The notes under the pieces: generated by a model
Databases searched by the model: none
What the model was told of the DNA's origin: nothing
What the model saw: the letters and a program-made list of their open reading frames with translations, nothing else
NCBI GenBank assembly: GCA_002494495.1
Contig: DACB01000001.1
Span: 62,001 to 126,000, forward strand
DNA from: Methanobacterium sp. UBA294
GTDB lineage: Archaea > Methanobacteriota > Methanobacteria > Methanobacteriales > Methanobacteriaceae
Length of the DNA: 64,000 nt
Direction: 5' to 3'
Program-made: the position numbers and the translations under genes
In this document: positions 28,717-37,050 of the stretch, one piece after another
Numbering within the stretch: position 1 is the first letter of the stretch
Layout of the letters: every line of letters starts with the position of its first letter

Positions 28717-29151
28717 ATGATAACTCTTATAGGAACTAATCTAGCTCAAAAAGGACTTGAATTTGTACATTACGGAGGGGCACCTTCCTGTATGAAATGC
28801 AGATTCAAAAATACCTGCATAGATACACTGGAAGAAGGCAGGATTTACCAGATAAAGGAGGTAAAAGAAACCCAGCACCCCTGCCTTATCCACGAAGGTG
28901 GTAAGGTGAAGGTGGTGGTTGTGGAAAAATCCCCTATCCTGGTGTTAATTGATTCAAAAACAGCCTTTGAAGGTTCAAATATCCTGTTTAAACCAGTTGA
29001 GTGTGATAATTCCTGCATAGATCAGGAGCTCCGCACACCAGAAGGTCTCTATGAAGGTGACCGCTGTAAAATAATAAAGAACCTGGGAAAATCACAGATA
29101 AAGTGTTTCAATGGAACTAACCTGAGCCTGGTGTTGCTGGAGGTTGTTTAG
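28717..29151 (+). CDS. UPF0179 family protein
   Basis: 144-residue conserved archaeal protein of unknown function. Begins MITLIGTNLAQKGLEFVHYGG and has cysteines in PSCMKCRFKNTC, HPCLIHEGGK, and a C-terminal CDNSCIDQELRTPEGLYEGDRC, suggesting metal or Fe-S binding. ATG 28717 chosen with GTGATA just upstream. Followed by rpiA with a 157-base gap. Confidence 0.88.
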   Translation: MITLIGTNLAQKGLEFVHYGGAPSCMKCRFKNTCIDTLEEGRIYQIKEVKETQHPCLIHEGGKVKVVVVEKSPILVLIDSKTAFEGSNILFKPVECDNSCIDQELRTPEGLYEGDRCKIIKNLGKSQIKCFNGTNLSLVLLEVV

Positions 29152-29308
29152 AGTATTATTTTAAGATAGTTGGTGTGAATTTATGGGATCAATGTATAAA
29201 TGGATGATAATCTATGAGGATATATCTTCTATACTGGGATTTTATTAATTCTATTGAGAATAAACTCCTATAACAGTTTATGATAATTAAATATTGGATT
29301 GGAAAACC

Positions 29309-29980
29309 ATGAATCTAAAAAAACTGGCTGGTTATGAAGCAGCAGAACTGGTTAAGGATGGTCAGGTTGTGGGTTTAGGTACAGGTTCCACCACCCATTA
29401 CTTCATCCAAAGATTAGCTGAGAAGATAAAGGAAGAGGAAATGGAGATTCTAGGAATACCAACCTCCTATCAATCCCAGTTCCTGGCCAGAAAGTTGGGC
29501 ATCACAATGACAACCCTGGATGAGCATAACGTGGAGCTGGCAGTAGATGGTGCTGATGAAGTAGACCCTCAGTTAAACCTTATTAAGGGAGGCGGAGCAG
29601 CACATACAATGGAAAAGATTGTAGACAGTTCAGCAGAGAAGTTCATAGTTATTGTGGACGACTCTAAACTGGTGGATGAACTGGGAACATTTCCTGTGCC
29701 TGTTGAAGTGATACCCCAGGCATTTAGAGTGGTTGCTGAAAGACTGGAAGCCATGGATGGAAAACCAGAGCTAAGGATTGCAGAAAGAAAAGATGGTCCA
29801 GTTATTACTGATAACGGTAATTTTGTCTTGGATATACAGTTCCAGAAAATTTCAGATCCTGCTGCCCTGGAAAATGAACTTAACACCATCCCTGGTGTGG
29901 TGGAAAATGGCTTGTTCACCGGCATAGTTCATGAAGTTATTGTGGGTACCCAGCAGGGCCTTGAAATTTTAAAATTGTAA
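29309..29980 (+). CDS. rpiA: Ribose-5-phosphate isomerase A
   Basis: Interconverts ribose-5-P and ribulose-5-P for nucleotide and sugar synthesis. The 223-residue product has GLGTGSTTHYFIQRL, LAVDGADEVDPQLNLIKGGG (catalytic Asp/Lys region) and FIVIVDDSKLV. ATG at 29309 matches the family N-terminus; a TTG at 29294 is in frame but less likely. A potassium-channel gene starts 36 bases later. Confidence 0.95.
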   Translation: MNLKKLAGYEAAELVKDGQVVGLGTGSTTHYFIQRLAEKIKEEEMEILGIPTSYQSQFLARKLGITMTTLDEHNVELAVDGADEVDPQLNLIKGGGAAHTMEKIVDSSAEKFIVIVDDSKLVDELGTFPVPVEVIPQAFRVVAERLEAMDGKPELRIAERKDGPVITDNGNFVLDIQFQKISDPAALENELNTIPGVVENGLFTGIVHEVIVGTQQGLEILKL

Positions 29981-30016
29981 AAAAACTTATTAAACAGATA
30001 ATCAGTAAATAATAGT

Positions 30017-30868
30017 ATGAAAGTGGCAGATAACCGGCCGGGATTTCTGGGCCAATCAATAATTATCTTTTTGCTAATATTTGATGCCACATTACTCTTT
30101 TTATCAGTGTTTTTTACCCTAAAACCATCAACACTCAACATAATTGTATTATTCGATTTAATAATATCCATAATCCTTTTTGCTATATACTTATGGGCTA
30201 TTTATAAAGCTGATGATAAAAAAACCAGTATAAAAAATAACTGGGCCTTGATTTTTAGTTTTATCCCTATTTACTTCCTTGCAATTAACCTGGGATTAAC
30301 AGAACTGGTATTTATACTTAAATTCTTAAATATAGTAAAAATCATCAGCCTGTATTTATTTGCCCAGAAATTCTCCAGGGACGTGATGAAATACCAGGAG
30401 AAGACCAGACTGGTTTATGCCCTAGCAACCTTCTTGGTGGTCTTAGTTTTCTGTTCATTGGTGTTTTTTGCAGCCGAACATGTGGTAAATCCCCAGGTAA
30501 AAACTTACGAGGATAGTATCTGGTTTGTTCTGCAGACCATAACCACTGTGGGGTATGGAGATATAATCCCTATAACTGACATTGGTAAGGTAATGGGCAT
30601 TATATCCATGCTCAGCGCATTGATCCTAACCAGTATCATCACCTCTGTTGCCACCTTCTCCCTGATTGAAAAGTTCAGGAAAGGCACAGAGAATGCATCC
30701 ATTAGAGCTCAGGAAAAGATAGAGGATCTGGATAAAAAGTTGGATGGAGTTAACCACCAACTGGTTGAAATGGATAATTCTGATGAAATAAGTGATATAA
30801 AAAGGGAATTACAGGATTTAAAGACCGATATAAGTGATATAAAGGAATATATCCATAAAGAAAAATGA
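30017..30868 (+). CDS. Voltage-gated-type potassium channel with coiled-coil tail
   Basis: 283-residue membrane protein. Helices near 10-35, 43-63, 75-95 and 97-117 precede a pore unit: TM5 at about 130-155, the pore helix and selectivity filter TITTVGYGDIIP near 180, TM6 at about 190-215. No RCK domain; instead a hydrophilic C-terminus with heptad-like EKIEDLDKKLDGVNHQLVEM and DIKRELQDLKTDISDIK, probably a coiled coil that tetramerises the channel. S4 lacks a regular Arg ladder, so voltage sensing is uncertain. Confidence 0.9.
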   Translation: MKVADNRPGFLGQSIIIFLLIFDATLLFLSVFFTLKPSTLNIIVLFDLIISIILFAIYLWAIYKADDKKTSIKNNWALIFSFIPIYFLAINLGLTELVFILKFLNIVKIISLYLFAQKFSRDVMKYQEKTRLVYALATFLVVLVFCSLVFFAAEHVVNPQVKTYEDSIWFVLQTITTVGYGDIIPITDIGKVMGIISMLSALILTSIITSVATFSLIEKFRKGTENASIRAQEKIEDLDKKLDGVNHQLVEMDNSDEISDIKRELQDLKTDISDIKEYIHKEK

Positions 30869-30888
30869 TACTTGGAGTTTTATGGTAA

Positions 30889-31716
30889 ATGGATTTTTTC
30901 TATTATATTCTGGCACTGGTTTTAACTGGAATTGGTATAGGCTTCACTACAGGCCTACTGGGTGTTGGGGGTGGATTTTTACTGGTACCCATCTTATTCT
31001 TCTTGTTACAAAGTATAGGTATTGACTCCACTATTGCCATTAGATTATCATTTGGAACTAGCCTGGCTATAATACTTTTCACAGCTATTAGCAGCGCCTA
31101 TGGACATTACCGTAAAAATCAGGTGGAAGTTAAAGCTGCAATATATTTTGGAATTTCAGGATTTTTAGGAAGTTTAATCGGTGGATACGCAGCCACCCAA
31201 ATGCCGGAAGATATTTTAAGATTAATATTTGGATTTATCATATTATTTGTAGCCATACAACTCTTATTTTTTAAAGAATCTCCAGATGACCGGGCGAAAA
31301 AAGAAAAAATAGTTCTGTTTCTATTTTTCGGATTACTTGCCGGCCTTGCAGCTGGTCTAGTTGGTATTGGTGGGGGCATCATAATCATACCTGCGATGGT
31401 AATGATCATGGGCTACACCATGAAACAGGCAAGCGGAACCTCCAGTGCAGTGATCATCATAACCAGCCTGGGCGGGGTTATATCATACGTCTACCACGGA
31501 CTCCAGGTTTCAGGATTACCTCCCTATTCTTTAGGGTACGTTAACTTGTTACAGTTTCTGATTATCATAATCTTCAGCATCCCCCTGGCACAGGTTGGAG
31601 CTTGGGCAGCTCATAAATTCCCAGATCGAATTCTGCGGTATATTCTGGTGGGGTTACAATTGTATATTGCTTTGAAGATGCTGGGAGTTTTTGACTGGTT
31701 AGGATTGCCCTTGTAG
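30889..31716 (+). CDS. TSUP family permease (TauE/SafE)
   Basis: 275-residue integral membrane protein with about eight helices. The glycine-rich duplicated motifs GIGFTTGLLGVGGGFLLVPIL and GLAAGLVGIGGGIIIIPAMV mark the sulfite exporter TauE/SafE family, which moves sulfite, sulfonates or other small anions. GGAG lies about 12 bases before the ATG. Twenty bases after the channel gene, so possibly cotranscribed. Substrate unknown. Confidence 0.9.
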   Translation: MDFFYYILALVLTGIGIGFTTGLLGVGGGFLLVPILFFLLQSIGIDSTIAIRLSFGTSLAIILFTAISSAYGHYRKNQVEVKAAIYFGISGFLGSLIGGYAATQMPEDILRLIFGFIILFVAIQLLFFKESPDDRAKKEKIVLFLFFGLLAGLAAGLVGIGGGIIIIPAMVMIMGYTMKQASGTSSAVIIITSLGGVISYVYHGLQVSGLPPYSLGYVNLLQFLIIIIFSIPLAQVGAWAAHKFPDRILRYILVGLQLYIALKMLGVFDWLGLPL

Positions 31717-31965
31717 TTATTTGAATACTTTTAAAAGATATTTTTCCTTTCAAAATTTTTTTCTCTTTTAAAAATATTATTTGGTGTAGTAACAATTAAT
31801 TTCATATGGTTATTACCGAATGTTATTATAAACTATATCCTAAGTTTTTTACACTTGAAACCCACGTCAAAAGTGGAAAAATAAATTTCACTGCAGATTA
31901 TCAATTTTTTTTATTCTCCCTATACATGCACAAGTGATCACAATCAACCTAATATGATGTTATAT
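31717..31965. other. Intergenic between convergent genes
   Basis: About 250 AT-rich bases where the TSUP and TPR genes converge. T-rich tracts after 31737 probably serve termination. No gene seen. Confidence 0.4.
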
Positions 31966-32601
31966 TTAAAGTTCTTCACTGTTGTTCTTTTTTATTAATA
32001 ATTTAAGCTCAAATATCATGACCCAGGCCTCTTCAACCTGTGGTGAGTATTCTCCAGCACTGAGATTAATGTATTTTTCCAGACTCTGCACCGCTTCTTC
32101 ATACTCATCCAGGAATCGGTGTGCTGATCCCTTACCTGCCCATGCCAGGGCATGATCCTGATTTATTTCTATAACTTTGTTGAAGGCTTCCAGTGCTTCA
32201 CTGAAAAGCTGTAAATTAAATAGGGCTGTTCCTTTATTGTTCCATGCTTCAGTGTTTTCTGGATCAATTTCCAGTGCGTGTTCGAAGGAGTTCAGCGACT
32301 CTTCGTATCTCCTTAATGCACCCAGTGCCACTCCCATATTGGACCATGCTTTAACATTATCTGGTTTCAGATCCAGGGCTATTTCAAAGGATTCAATAGC
32401 ATCTGTGTATCTTTTAGCTTTAGATAGGGCTACTCCCCGGTTATCCCAGATCCAGCTATTTTTCTCATCCAACTCCAGGGCACGGTCGTAGCAGAAAACT
32501 GCAGCACGGTACTCTCCCTCCCTGAGGTGCTGGTTCCCTTCCTTAATTAGATATTTGATATCCGCATTGGTTGAGTCGGTAGTTTTATTTGTATTAGTCA
32601 T
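31966..32601 (-). CDS. TPR-repeat protein
   Basis: 211 residues with about four tetratricopeptide repeats: YRAAVFCYDRALELDEKNSWIWDN, YTDAIESFEIALDLKP, YEESLNSFEHALEIDPENTEAWNN and FSEALEAFNKVIEINQDHALAW. Such arrays hold protein partners. No signal peptide. ATG 32601 preferred (GGTGAT five bases upstream) over TTG 32616. Lies at the edge of the kinase/phosphatase locus and might be an adaptor. Confidence 0.88.
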   Translation of the reverse strand: MTNTNKTTDSTNADIKYLIKEGNQHLREGEYRAAVFCYDRALELDEKNSWIWDNRGVALSKAKRYTDAIESFEIALDLKPDNVKAWSNMGVALGALRRYEESLNSFEHALEIDPENTEAWNNKGTALFNLQLFSEALEAFNKVIEINQDHALAWAGKGSAHRFLDEYEEAVQSLEKYINLSAGEYSPQVEEAWVMIFELKLLIKKNNSEEL

Positions 32602-32782
32602 GAAGATCACCAACAATATTTACCCATAAAAAACCCAGATTACAGGGATCTTGATTAATAATTTTATTGGATTCTGTTTATGGAAATATATAATTTGGAA
32701 TTCTGTTTAAAGTGTACTATTATAATATTATCTCTAGTTATTAGATTTTTTCTTGTTGAATTTACATTCTAGATTGGAAATA

Positions 32783-32791
32783 TTTAATATA
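32783..32791 (+). promoter_or_regulatory. TATA box of the gene at 32814
   Basis: TTTAATATA is centred about 27 bases before the ATG at 32814, the archaeal TATA-to-transcription-start distance, and no ribosome binding site lies between. The mRNA is therefore probably leaderless or nearly so. Confidence 0.5.
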
Positions 32792-32813
32792 CGCAGGTTA
32801 TCATATTATCATT

Positions 32814-33185
32814 ATGGAAGATGAAGATTCATTCGTTTCTTTTAACCTTATCTGTCCCGAGTGTGGAGTTGGAAATCCAGAGGGTAGTAAATATTGCCTG
32901 GTATGTGACCGAAACCTGGAAGAGACCCTGATTTTTTTAGAAGATGATTCATTTGATCTGGAAGTTACCAAAAAATACCTTATAGAGTACCGTAAGAATT
33001 TCTGGGGCACAAGGAGGACAGGTAAGGTGATGAAATATTCTTGGGATAAGATGGTAAATGTTCAGTTTGGTTCTCCAGTTAACCGTTTTATTTTTTTATA
33101 TGCTAGTAAGAAGGTGGTCCTACCTTTGAGGGAAGAAAATATGCACACCATGAAAAAACTTTTTAAAGAGTATGAACTTCAATAA
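32814..33185 (+). CDS. Zinc-ribbon protein of unknown function
   Basis: 123 residues. Zinc ribbon CPECGVGNPEGSKYCLVCDRN at about 17-37, followed by a domain with WGTRRTGKVMKYSWDKMVNVQFG and VVLPLREENMHTMKKLFKEY, which looks like a small PH-like beta domain. No family recognised. Sits directly upstream of a PPP-type phosphatase on the same strand; possible accessory to it. Confidence 0.72.
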   Translation: MEDEDSFVSFNLICPECGVGNPEGSKYCLVCDRNLEETLIFLEDDSFDLEVTKKYLIEYRKNFWGTRRTGKVMKYSWDKMVNVQFGSPVNRFIFLYASKKVVLPLREENMHTMKKLFKEYELQ

Positions 33186-33269
33186 TATTAATGATGATTG
33201 TTACTTATCAATATATAACAGAATATTTGAATTAGAACCATATCAGTAAATGGGGATGTTTACATACTC

Positions 33270-34046
33270 ATGTACAGTGAAAAATTGGTGGAACTACCCC
33301 GAAAAGGTAAAGCAATAATTATTACGGATATTCATGGAAATCTAACTGATTTTAAAAGATTCATACACATCTGGGATGAATTTGACTATGAAGACAATCA
33401 TCTTATTTTTACCGGGGATTTCATCCATGCCATGGGCATGGAGAATGATAAATCAATAGAGATACTGGAGTACATCAAATTCCTATACGAGAACTTCCCC
33501 AACATTCACATATTACTGGGAAACCATGAATGGGCAACCATCTCCCAGAAACCAGTTTTTAAGGCGGGGATAAATCAAACTTTCAATTTTGATACTCTGT
33601 TGCTAAAAAAGTTTGGTGAAAATCTTTGCCGGGAGAAGATGGAGGAGTACATTGAATTTTTCAAAAAACTACCCATCGCAGTTCGGACTGATAATAAGAT
33701 ATTTATAAGCCACGCAGGTCCACCCACCAATATTAAAAGCCTGGATGAGATAAAGAACATCACAGACGATGGTTTTAACTCCGATAACACTCAGCTCTTT
33801 CAGATGCTGTGGAACCGCCAGGATAATATCAGTAAAGGTGATCTCAACTCCTTCTTAGATACGGTGGATTGTAATATGATGATTGTAGGCCACACACCAG
33901 TAGATGGCATAAAATTACTCTATAAAAAATTATTAATTGTTTCATCCAGTTACGGCAAGGGGAAAAAGGCATATGTAGAGCTAGACCTGGAAAAGGATAT
34001 TAAAAGAAGTAAAGACCTGTTGAAGATGGTTAAATACTTAAAATAG
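33270..34046 (+). CDS. Calcineurin-like metallophosphoesterase (PPP-type)
   Basis: 258 residues with the full dimetal phosphoesterase set: IITDIHGN (about 19), FTGDFIHAMG (about 48), LLGNHEW (about 82), SHAGPP (about 147) and IVGHTPVDG (about 208). The GDxHG/GDxVDR/GNHE order is that of PPP Ser/Thr protein phosphatases and diadenosine tetraphosphatases. With the kinase and FHA genes nearby, a protein phosphatase role is a reasonable inference but Ap4A-type hydrolysis is not excluded. Confidence 0.87.
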   Translation: MYSEKLVELPRKGKAIIITDIHGNLTDFKRFIHIWDEFDYEDNHLIFTGDFIHAMGMENDKSIEILEYIKFLYENFPNIHILLGNHEWATISQKPVFKAGINQTFNFDTLLLKKFGENLCREKMEEYIEFFKKLPIAVRTDNKIFISHAGPPTNIKSLDEIKNITDDGFNSDNTQLFQMLWNRQDNISKGDLNSFLDTVDCNMMIVGHTPVDGIKLLYKKLLIVSSSYGKGKKAYVELDLEKDIKRSKDLLKMVKYLK

Positions 34047-34105
34047 GGTTAAATTCTTAAAATAATTTTTTAAAATAAATTCTTCCAAATATTTCATTCC
34101 AATTT

Positions 34106-34642
34106 TCAGTGCTCTTTATATATGATCTGCATGGATTTGGCAAGTACGATCTCATCACCATCATTCAAACGTTGTATCTGGTTTCCTTCAAGCTTAATCC
34201 CGTTTACTGTGGTGCCGTTTTTAGTATTTAAATCCTGGATATAGGAGTAGTTATCTTTTTTGGTGATCTTTAGATGATCCTTACCTATGAAGTTGAGCTT
34301 GTCTGAGGTGATCACTCCCAGGAAGTCTTCCCGGCCGATGGTCTTCTCCGGTTCTTTAACTACGATGGTACTATTATTTGGAAGCACCAGTTTAGCAAAT
34401 GATTCAACATGTTCTGCAATATGGGTCTGGGTGTTCATCAACATCTTTGGTTGGGGTTGTAATTTTTTATAAACAGATTCAATCAGGACACCGGCGATAA
34501 TGGCCATTATAAGTGCGATTACCATTTCCTGAGTTTCATTTTCAAGCCAGCCGTAAACATCGTTCAAACTCCAGATCAACATAATTACCAGTCCCACAGC
34601 AATTATAATAAATAACGTTCCCCAAAATTGTTTCCTGCTCAT
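34106..34642 (-). CDS. FHA-domain membrane protein
   Basis: 178 residues: two N-terminal transmembrane helices (FIIIAVGLVIMLIW and IALIMAIIAGVLI), then a cytoplasmic forkhead-associated domain at about 95-178 with IGREDFLGVI, KDHLKITKKDNYSYIQDL, NTKNGTTVNG and LNDGDEIVLA. FHA domains read phosphothreonine, which links this gene to the kinase at 37051. ATG 34642 preferred over the in-frame GTG. It lies 23 bases after the M6 protease gene on the same strand. Confidence 0.9.
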   Translation of the reverse strand: MSRKQFWGTLFIIIAVGLVIMLIWSLNDVYGWLENETQEMVIALIMAIIAGVLIESVYKKLQPQPKMLMNTQTHIAEHVESFAKLVLPNNSTIVVKEPEKTIGREDFLGVITSDKLNFIGKDHLKITKKDNYSYIQDLNTKNGTTVNGIKLEGNQIQRLNDGDEIVLAKSMQIIYKEH

Positions 34643-34665
34643 GAAAATCACTCGAATTTTTTGGT

Positions 34666-36357
34666 TTATCTGGATTTTTTTAAAACTCTTTTATGTTCCT
34701 TCCTGTAACTTTCTCTATATCCCTCAGTAAATAATTTTAACTCTTCCATTTCATTTTCTAATATATCCCGTAGGCCTGCTTCGTATCCCATTTCATAGGG
34801 ATCAGATTTTTTGTTCATTAATTCCATATTCATTAGGATTGTTAATGTAGCGATTTCTTCAACACTCAGTTTCCATGGTGTTTTATTTATCTGTGCACTG
34901 GTTAATTGGGTTTTTCCTGACTCTTCAGCTTTGAAATTTCCCTGCACTCCCATCTGGGCCTGCATAATATCACCAGAATCACTAATGGATTTCACCCTAA
35001 CCAGTGAATCAATTCCTTTATTTGAAGTACTCAGGGGATTAGATTCCATATTAAAATTTCGATTTTGTGTGATTCCTGGATAAGCGTCACCTTCATCTCC
35101 GATGAATTTTTCCATCATTGCTTCGTATCCATTCTCTTTTAAATACTGGGAGATGTTACTTTGTAATTCTTTTCCTCCATCAGATTGTATCAGGGTCAAG
35201 AAAAGTTTGTTAAAATTAGAGTTAGGCGGCTTAAAAGCACATCTATTTTCATCTACATGCCATATTAATAGACCGCTTCCAGGTAATTTCTTGTCAAACC
35301 CCTTCTGCTGTCTGTTTTCCAGGAGGAAATATTCCCTACCACCGGAACCCTGCACCTCTATCTTGTATATCTTACCGTTGTTATCTGCTACCCAGGGGAT
35401 ACCCATGGATTCAGGTGGTCTTTCTATTAATTCAGGTTCCTTCCAGCCCAGATGCACCTTGCACCAGGCACTGGGATGGGATGGTGTTCTGCCATCATCG
35501 TTATGATCCCCAATGGCCATAACACACCATCCGCCTAGTACTGTCGATTTCATATTGTAGAAGTCAGGAAGCCCCAGTAAATGGCAGATTTCATGACAGT
35601 AACATCCTATATCATATATGGGTAGTTCTGGGACGAGAATGTATCGATCCGCTGTTATGCCTTTCTGCACTTCTAGAGGTTTTTCCAACTGGCCTTGGTG
35701 TGGTCTTAGATACTTCGTTTTCAAGCCAGTGTCAAGGCCTTTACCAGCGCAAACCACCATTAAAATTTCGATCTTGCCACCTGGGGCAAAGGGAGTAAAA
35801 TCCAGGTTTCCACTTGTTGTAGCGCTTATAAGCGCTTCTTTAACCAGTTTTCTTGAACGGGGATAACTGATATGTACTGCTTCATCCACATACTCTGAAC
35901 GGTTACCAGGGAGCAAATACCACTGATTTAAAACTTTACCAGTAATATCAAGCTGATTGCTGGATACTTCCAGGAAATAGTCCCTCACACTCTTTGATCC
36001 CTTTAAAAATAGACTTTTTTCAATATCAACTGGTTGATGAGTATGCTTTTTATCTTTAAATTCAACTAACAAAACAAGGGCGTTTTTATTACCAACTGCT
36101 GGGTCAATTTTTTTACAAGGGCCCGCAGATAAGGGAGCGGCTTTAATAGAACCGTACTTAGAAACAATTTTGTCTTTACGATTTTCTTGTTCATATTTCT
36201 GTATTTTCCACCTGTCTCTCAAGGCTTCATATGTTTTATCATCCAGTCCACCTAGTTCCAGGAATTTATCAGGACTTACTCCCTTTTCCTTTAGTTCCCT
36301 GGTTTTTTCAAACTTTTGATAAACTGAAGGATGCAGATGTCTCTCCCATACTTGCAT
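34666..36357 (-). CDS. M6-family metalloprotease, apparently without signal peptide
   Basis: 563 residues. The zinc protease motif is HEICHLLGLPD at about 253 (HExxHxxGxxD), preceded by ALVLLVEFKDKKHTHQPVD and followed by CVMAIGDHNDDG, as in immune inhibitor A-type M6 peptidases. Most relatives are secreted; this one begins MQVWERHLHPSVYQKFEKTR with no hydrophobic leader. The C-terminal 80 residues are helical with MGYEAGLRDILENEMEELKL and FTEGYRES, a motif echoed in the small protein at 36691. Operon with the FHA gene. Confidence 0.85.
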   Translation of the reverse strand: MQVWERHLHPSVYQKFEKTRELKEKGVSPDKFLELGGLDDKTYEALRDRWKIQKYEQENRKDKIVSKYGSIKAAPLSAGPCKKIDPAVGNKNALVLLVEFKDKKHTHQPVDIEKSLFLKGSKSVRDYFLEVSSNQLDITGKVLNQWYLLPGNRSEYVDEAVHISYPRSRKLVKEALISATTSGNLDFTPFAPGGKIEILMVVCAGKGLDTGLKTKYLRPHQGQLEKPLEVQKGITADRYILVPELPIYDIGCYCHEICHLLGLPDFYNMKSTVLGGWCVMAIGDHNDDGRTPSHPSAWCKVHLGWKEPELIERPPESMGIPWVADNNGKIYKIEVQGSGGREYFLLENRQQKGFDKKLPGSGLLIWHVDENRCAFKPPNSNFNKLFLTLIQSDGGKELQSNISQYLKENGYEAMMEKFIGDEGDAYPGITQNRNFNMESNPLSTSNKGIDSLVRVKSISDSGDIMQAQMGVQGNFKAEESGKTQLTSAQINKTPWKLSVEEIATLTILMNMELMNKKSDPYEMGYEAGLRDILENEMEELKLFTEGYRESYRKEHKRVLKKSR

Positions 36358-36690
36358 TAATACCCCCCGTATTATCTGTTTATAAATAGTACTGATTGTT
36401 TATTGTAAGTTTTTTTAAATTTTAAAGGATTTTTTAATTGTTAATTCATGACATTAATTATTTATTGTCATTATAAAAAAATTTTTCGTAACACTGGAGA
36501 TAATTTATGGTGAGTTTTATGGAGAGCTGAGTAAATTACCGAATTAATTATTTTCATTTATCTTCAATTCATTTAAAAAAGGATAATTAACAAATTTGAA
36601 TATCGCAGATGGTTTTCATATTTACTACGAAAACTTAAATATTAGTAATAAATAAATATATCAATTAATAACATATGGGGGGGGATTGTA
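36358..36690. other. Divergent intergenic, 333 bases
   Basis: AT-rich spacer between the M6 protease and the small GY-motif gene, so it should hold two divergent promoters. A TGACATTAATTATTTATTGTCA inverted arrangement lies near 36448-36470 (TGACA and TGTCA arms). The run GGGGGGGG before 36690 is the ribosome binding site of the next gene. Confidence 0.45.
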
Positions 36691-36942
36691 TTGGATTGGA
36701 AGGAAAAAAAAGAAAACCGAAAGAAACTAATTGATGAGGCATATGAAGCAGCCCAAAGGGATATCCTTGACGACAATGAAGATGTTAAAGCCTTTAAAGA
36801 AGGATATAAACTAGGATTTAAGGACGGTTACCAGGCAGCAGCTGAAGATGGTATGAAAATGGGATTACTCAATATACCTCCAGAAATTAGAGAAAAAATG
36901 GGGGAAGGTGCTCAGCCAGGTTGGCCCCCTAGATGGTGGTAA
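36691..36942 (+). CDS. Small GY-motif protein
   Basis: 83 residues, TTG start with an eight-G ribosome binding site 6-8 bases upstream. Highly charged N-terminal helix, then AFKEGYKLGFKDGYQAAAEDG, and a PGWPPRWW end. The EGYxxGFxDGY pattern resembles the tail of the M6 protease across the divergent promoter (MGYEAGLRD, FTEGYRES). No known family. Lies 108 bases upstream of the kinase. Confidence 0.75.
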   Translation: MDWKEKKENRKKLIDEAYEAAQRDILDDNEDVKAFKEGYKLGFKDGYQAAAEDGMKMGLLNIPPEIREKMGEGAQPGWPPRWW

Positions 36943-37050
36943 TTTTACATAGAAAATTACTTTAAAGGAAAAAATAAACACAGTAAACAATTTGTGGAAT
37001 AATCTATCATCTTTAAATTCCTAAATTTAATGGATATGGTGGGCGGAATA

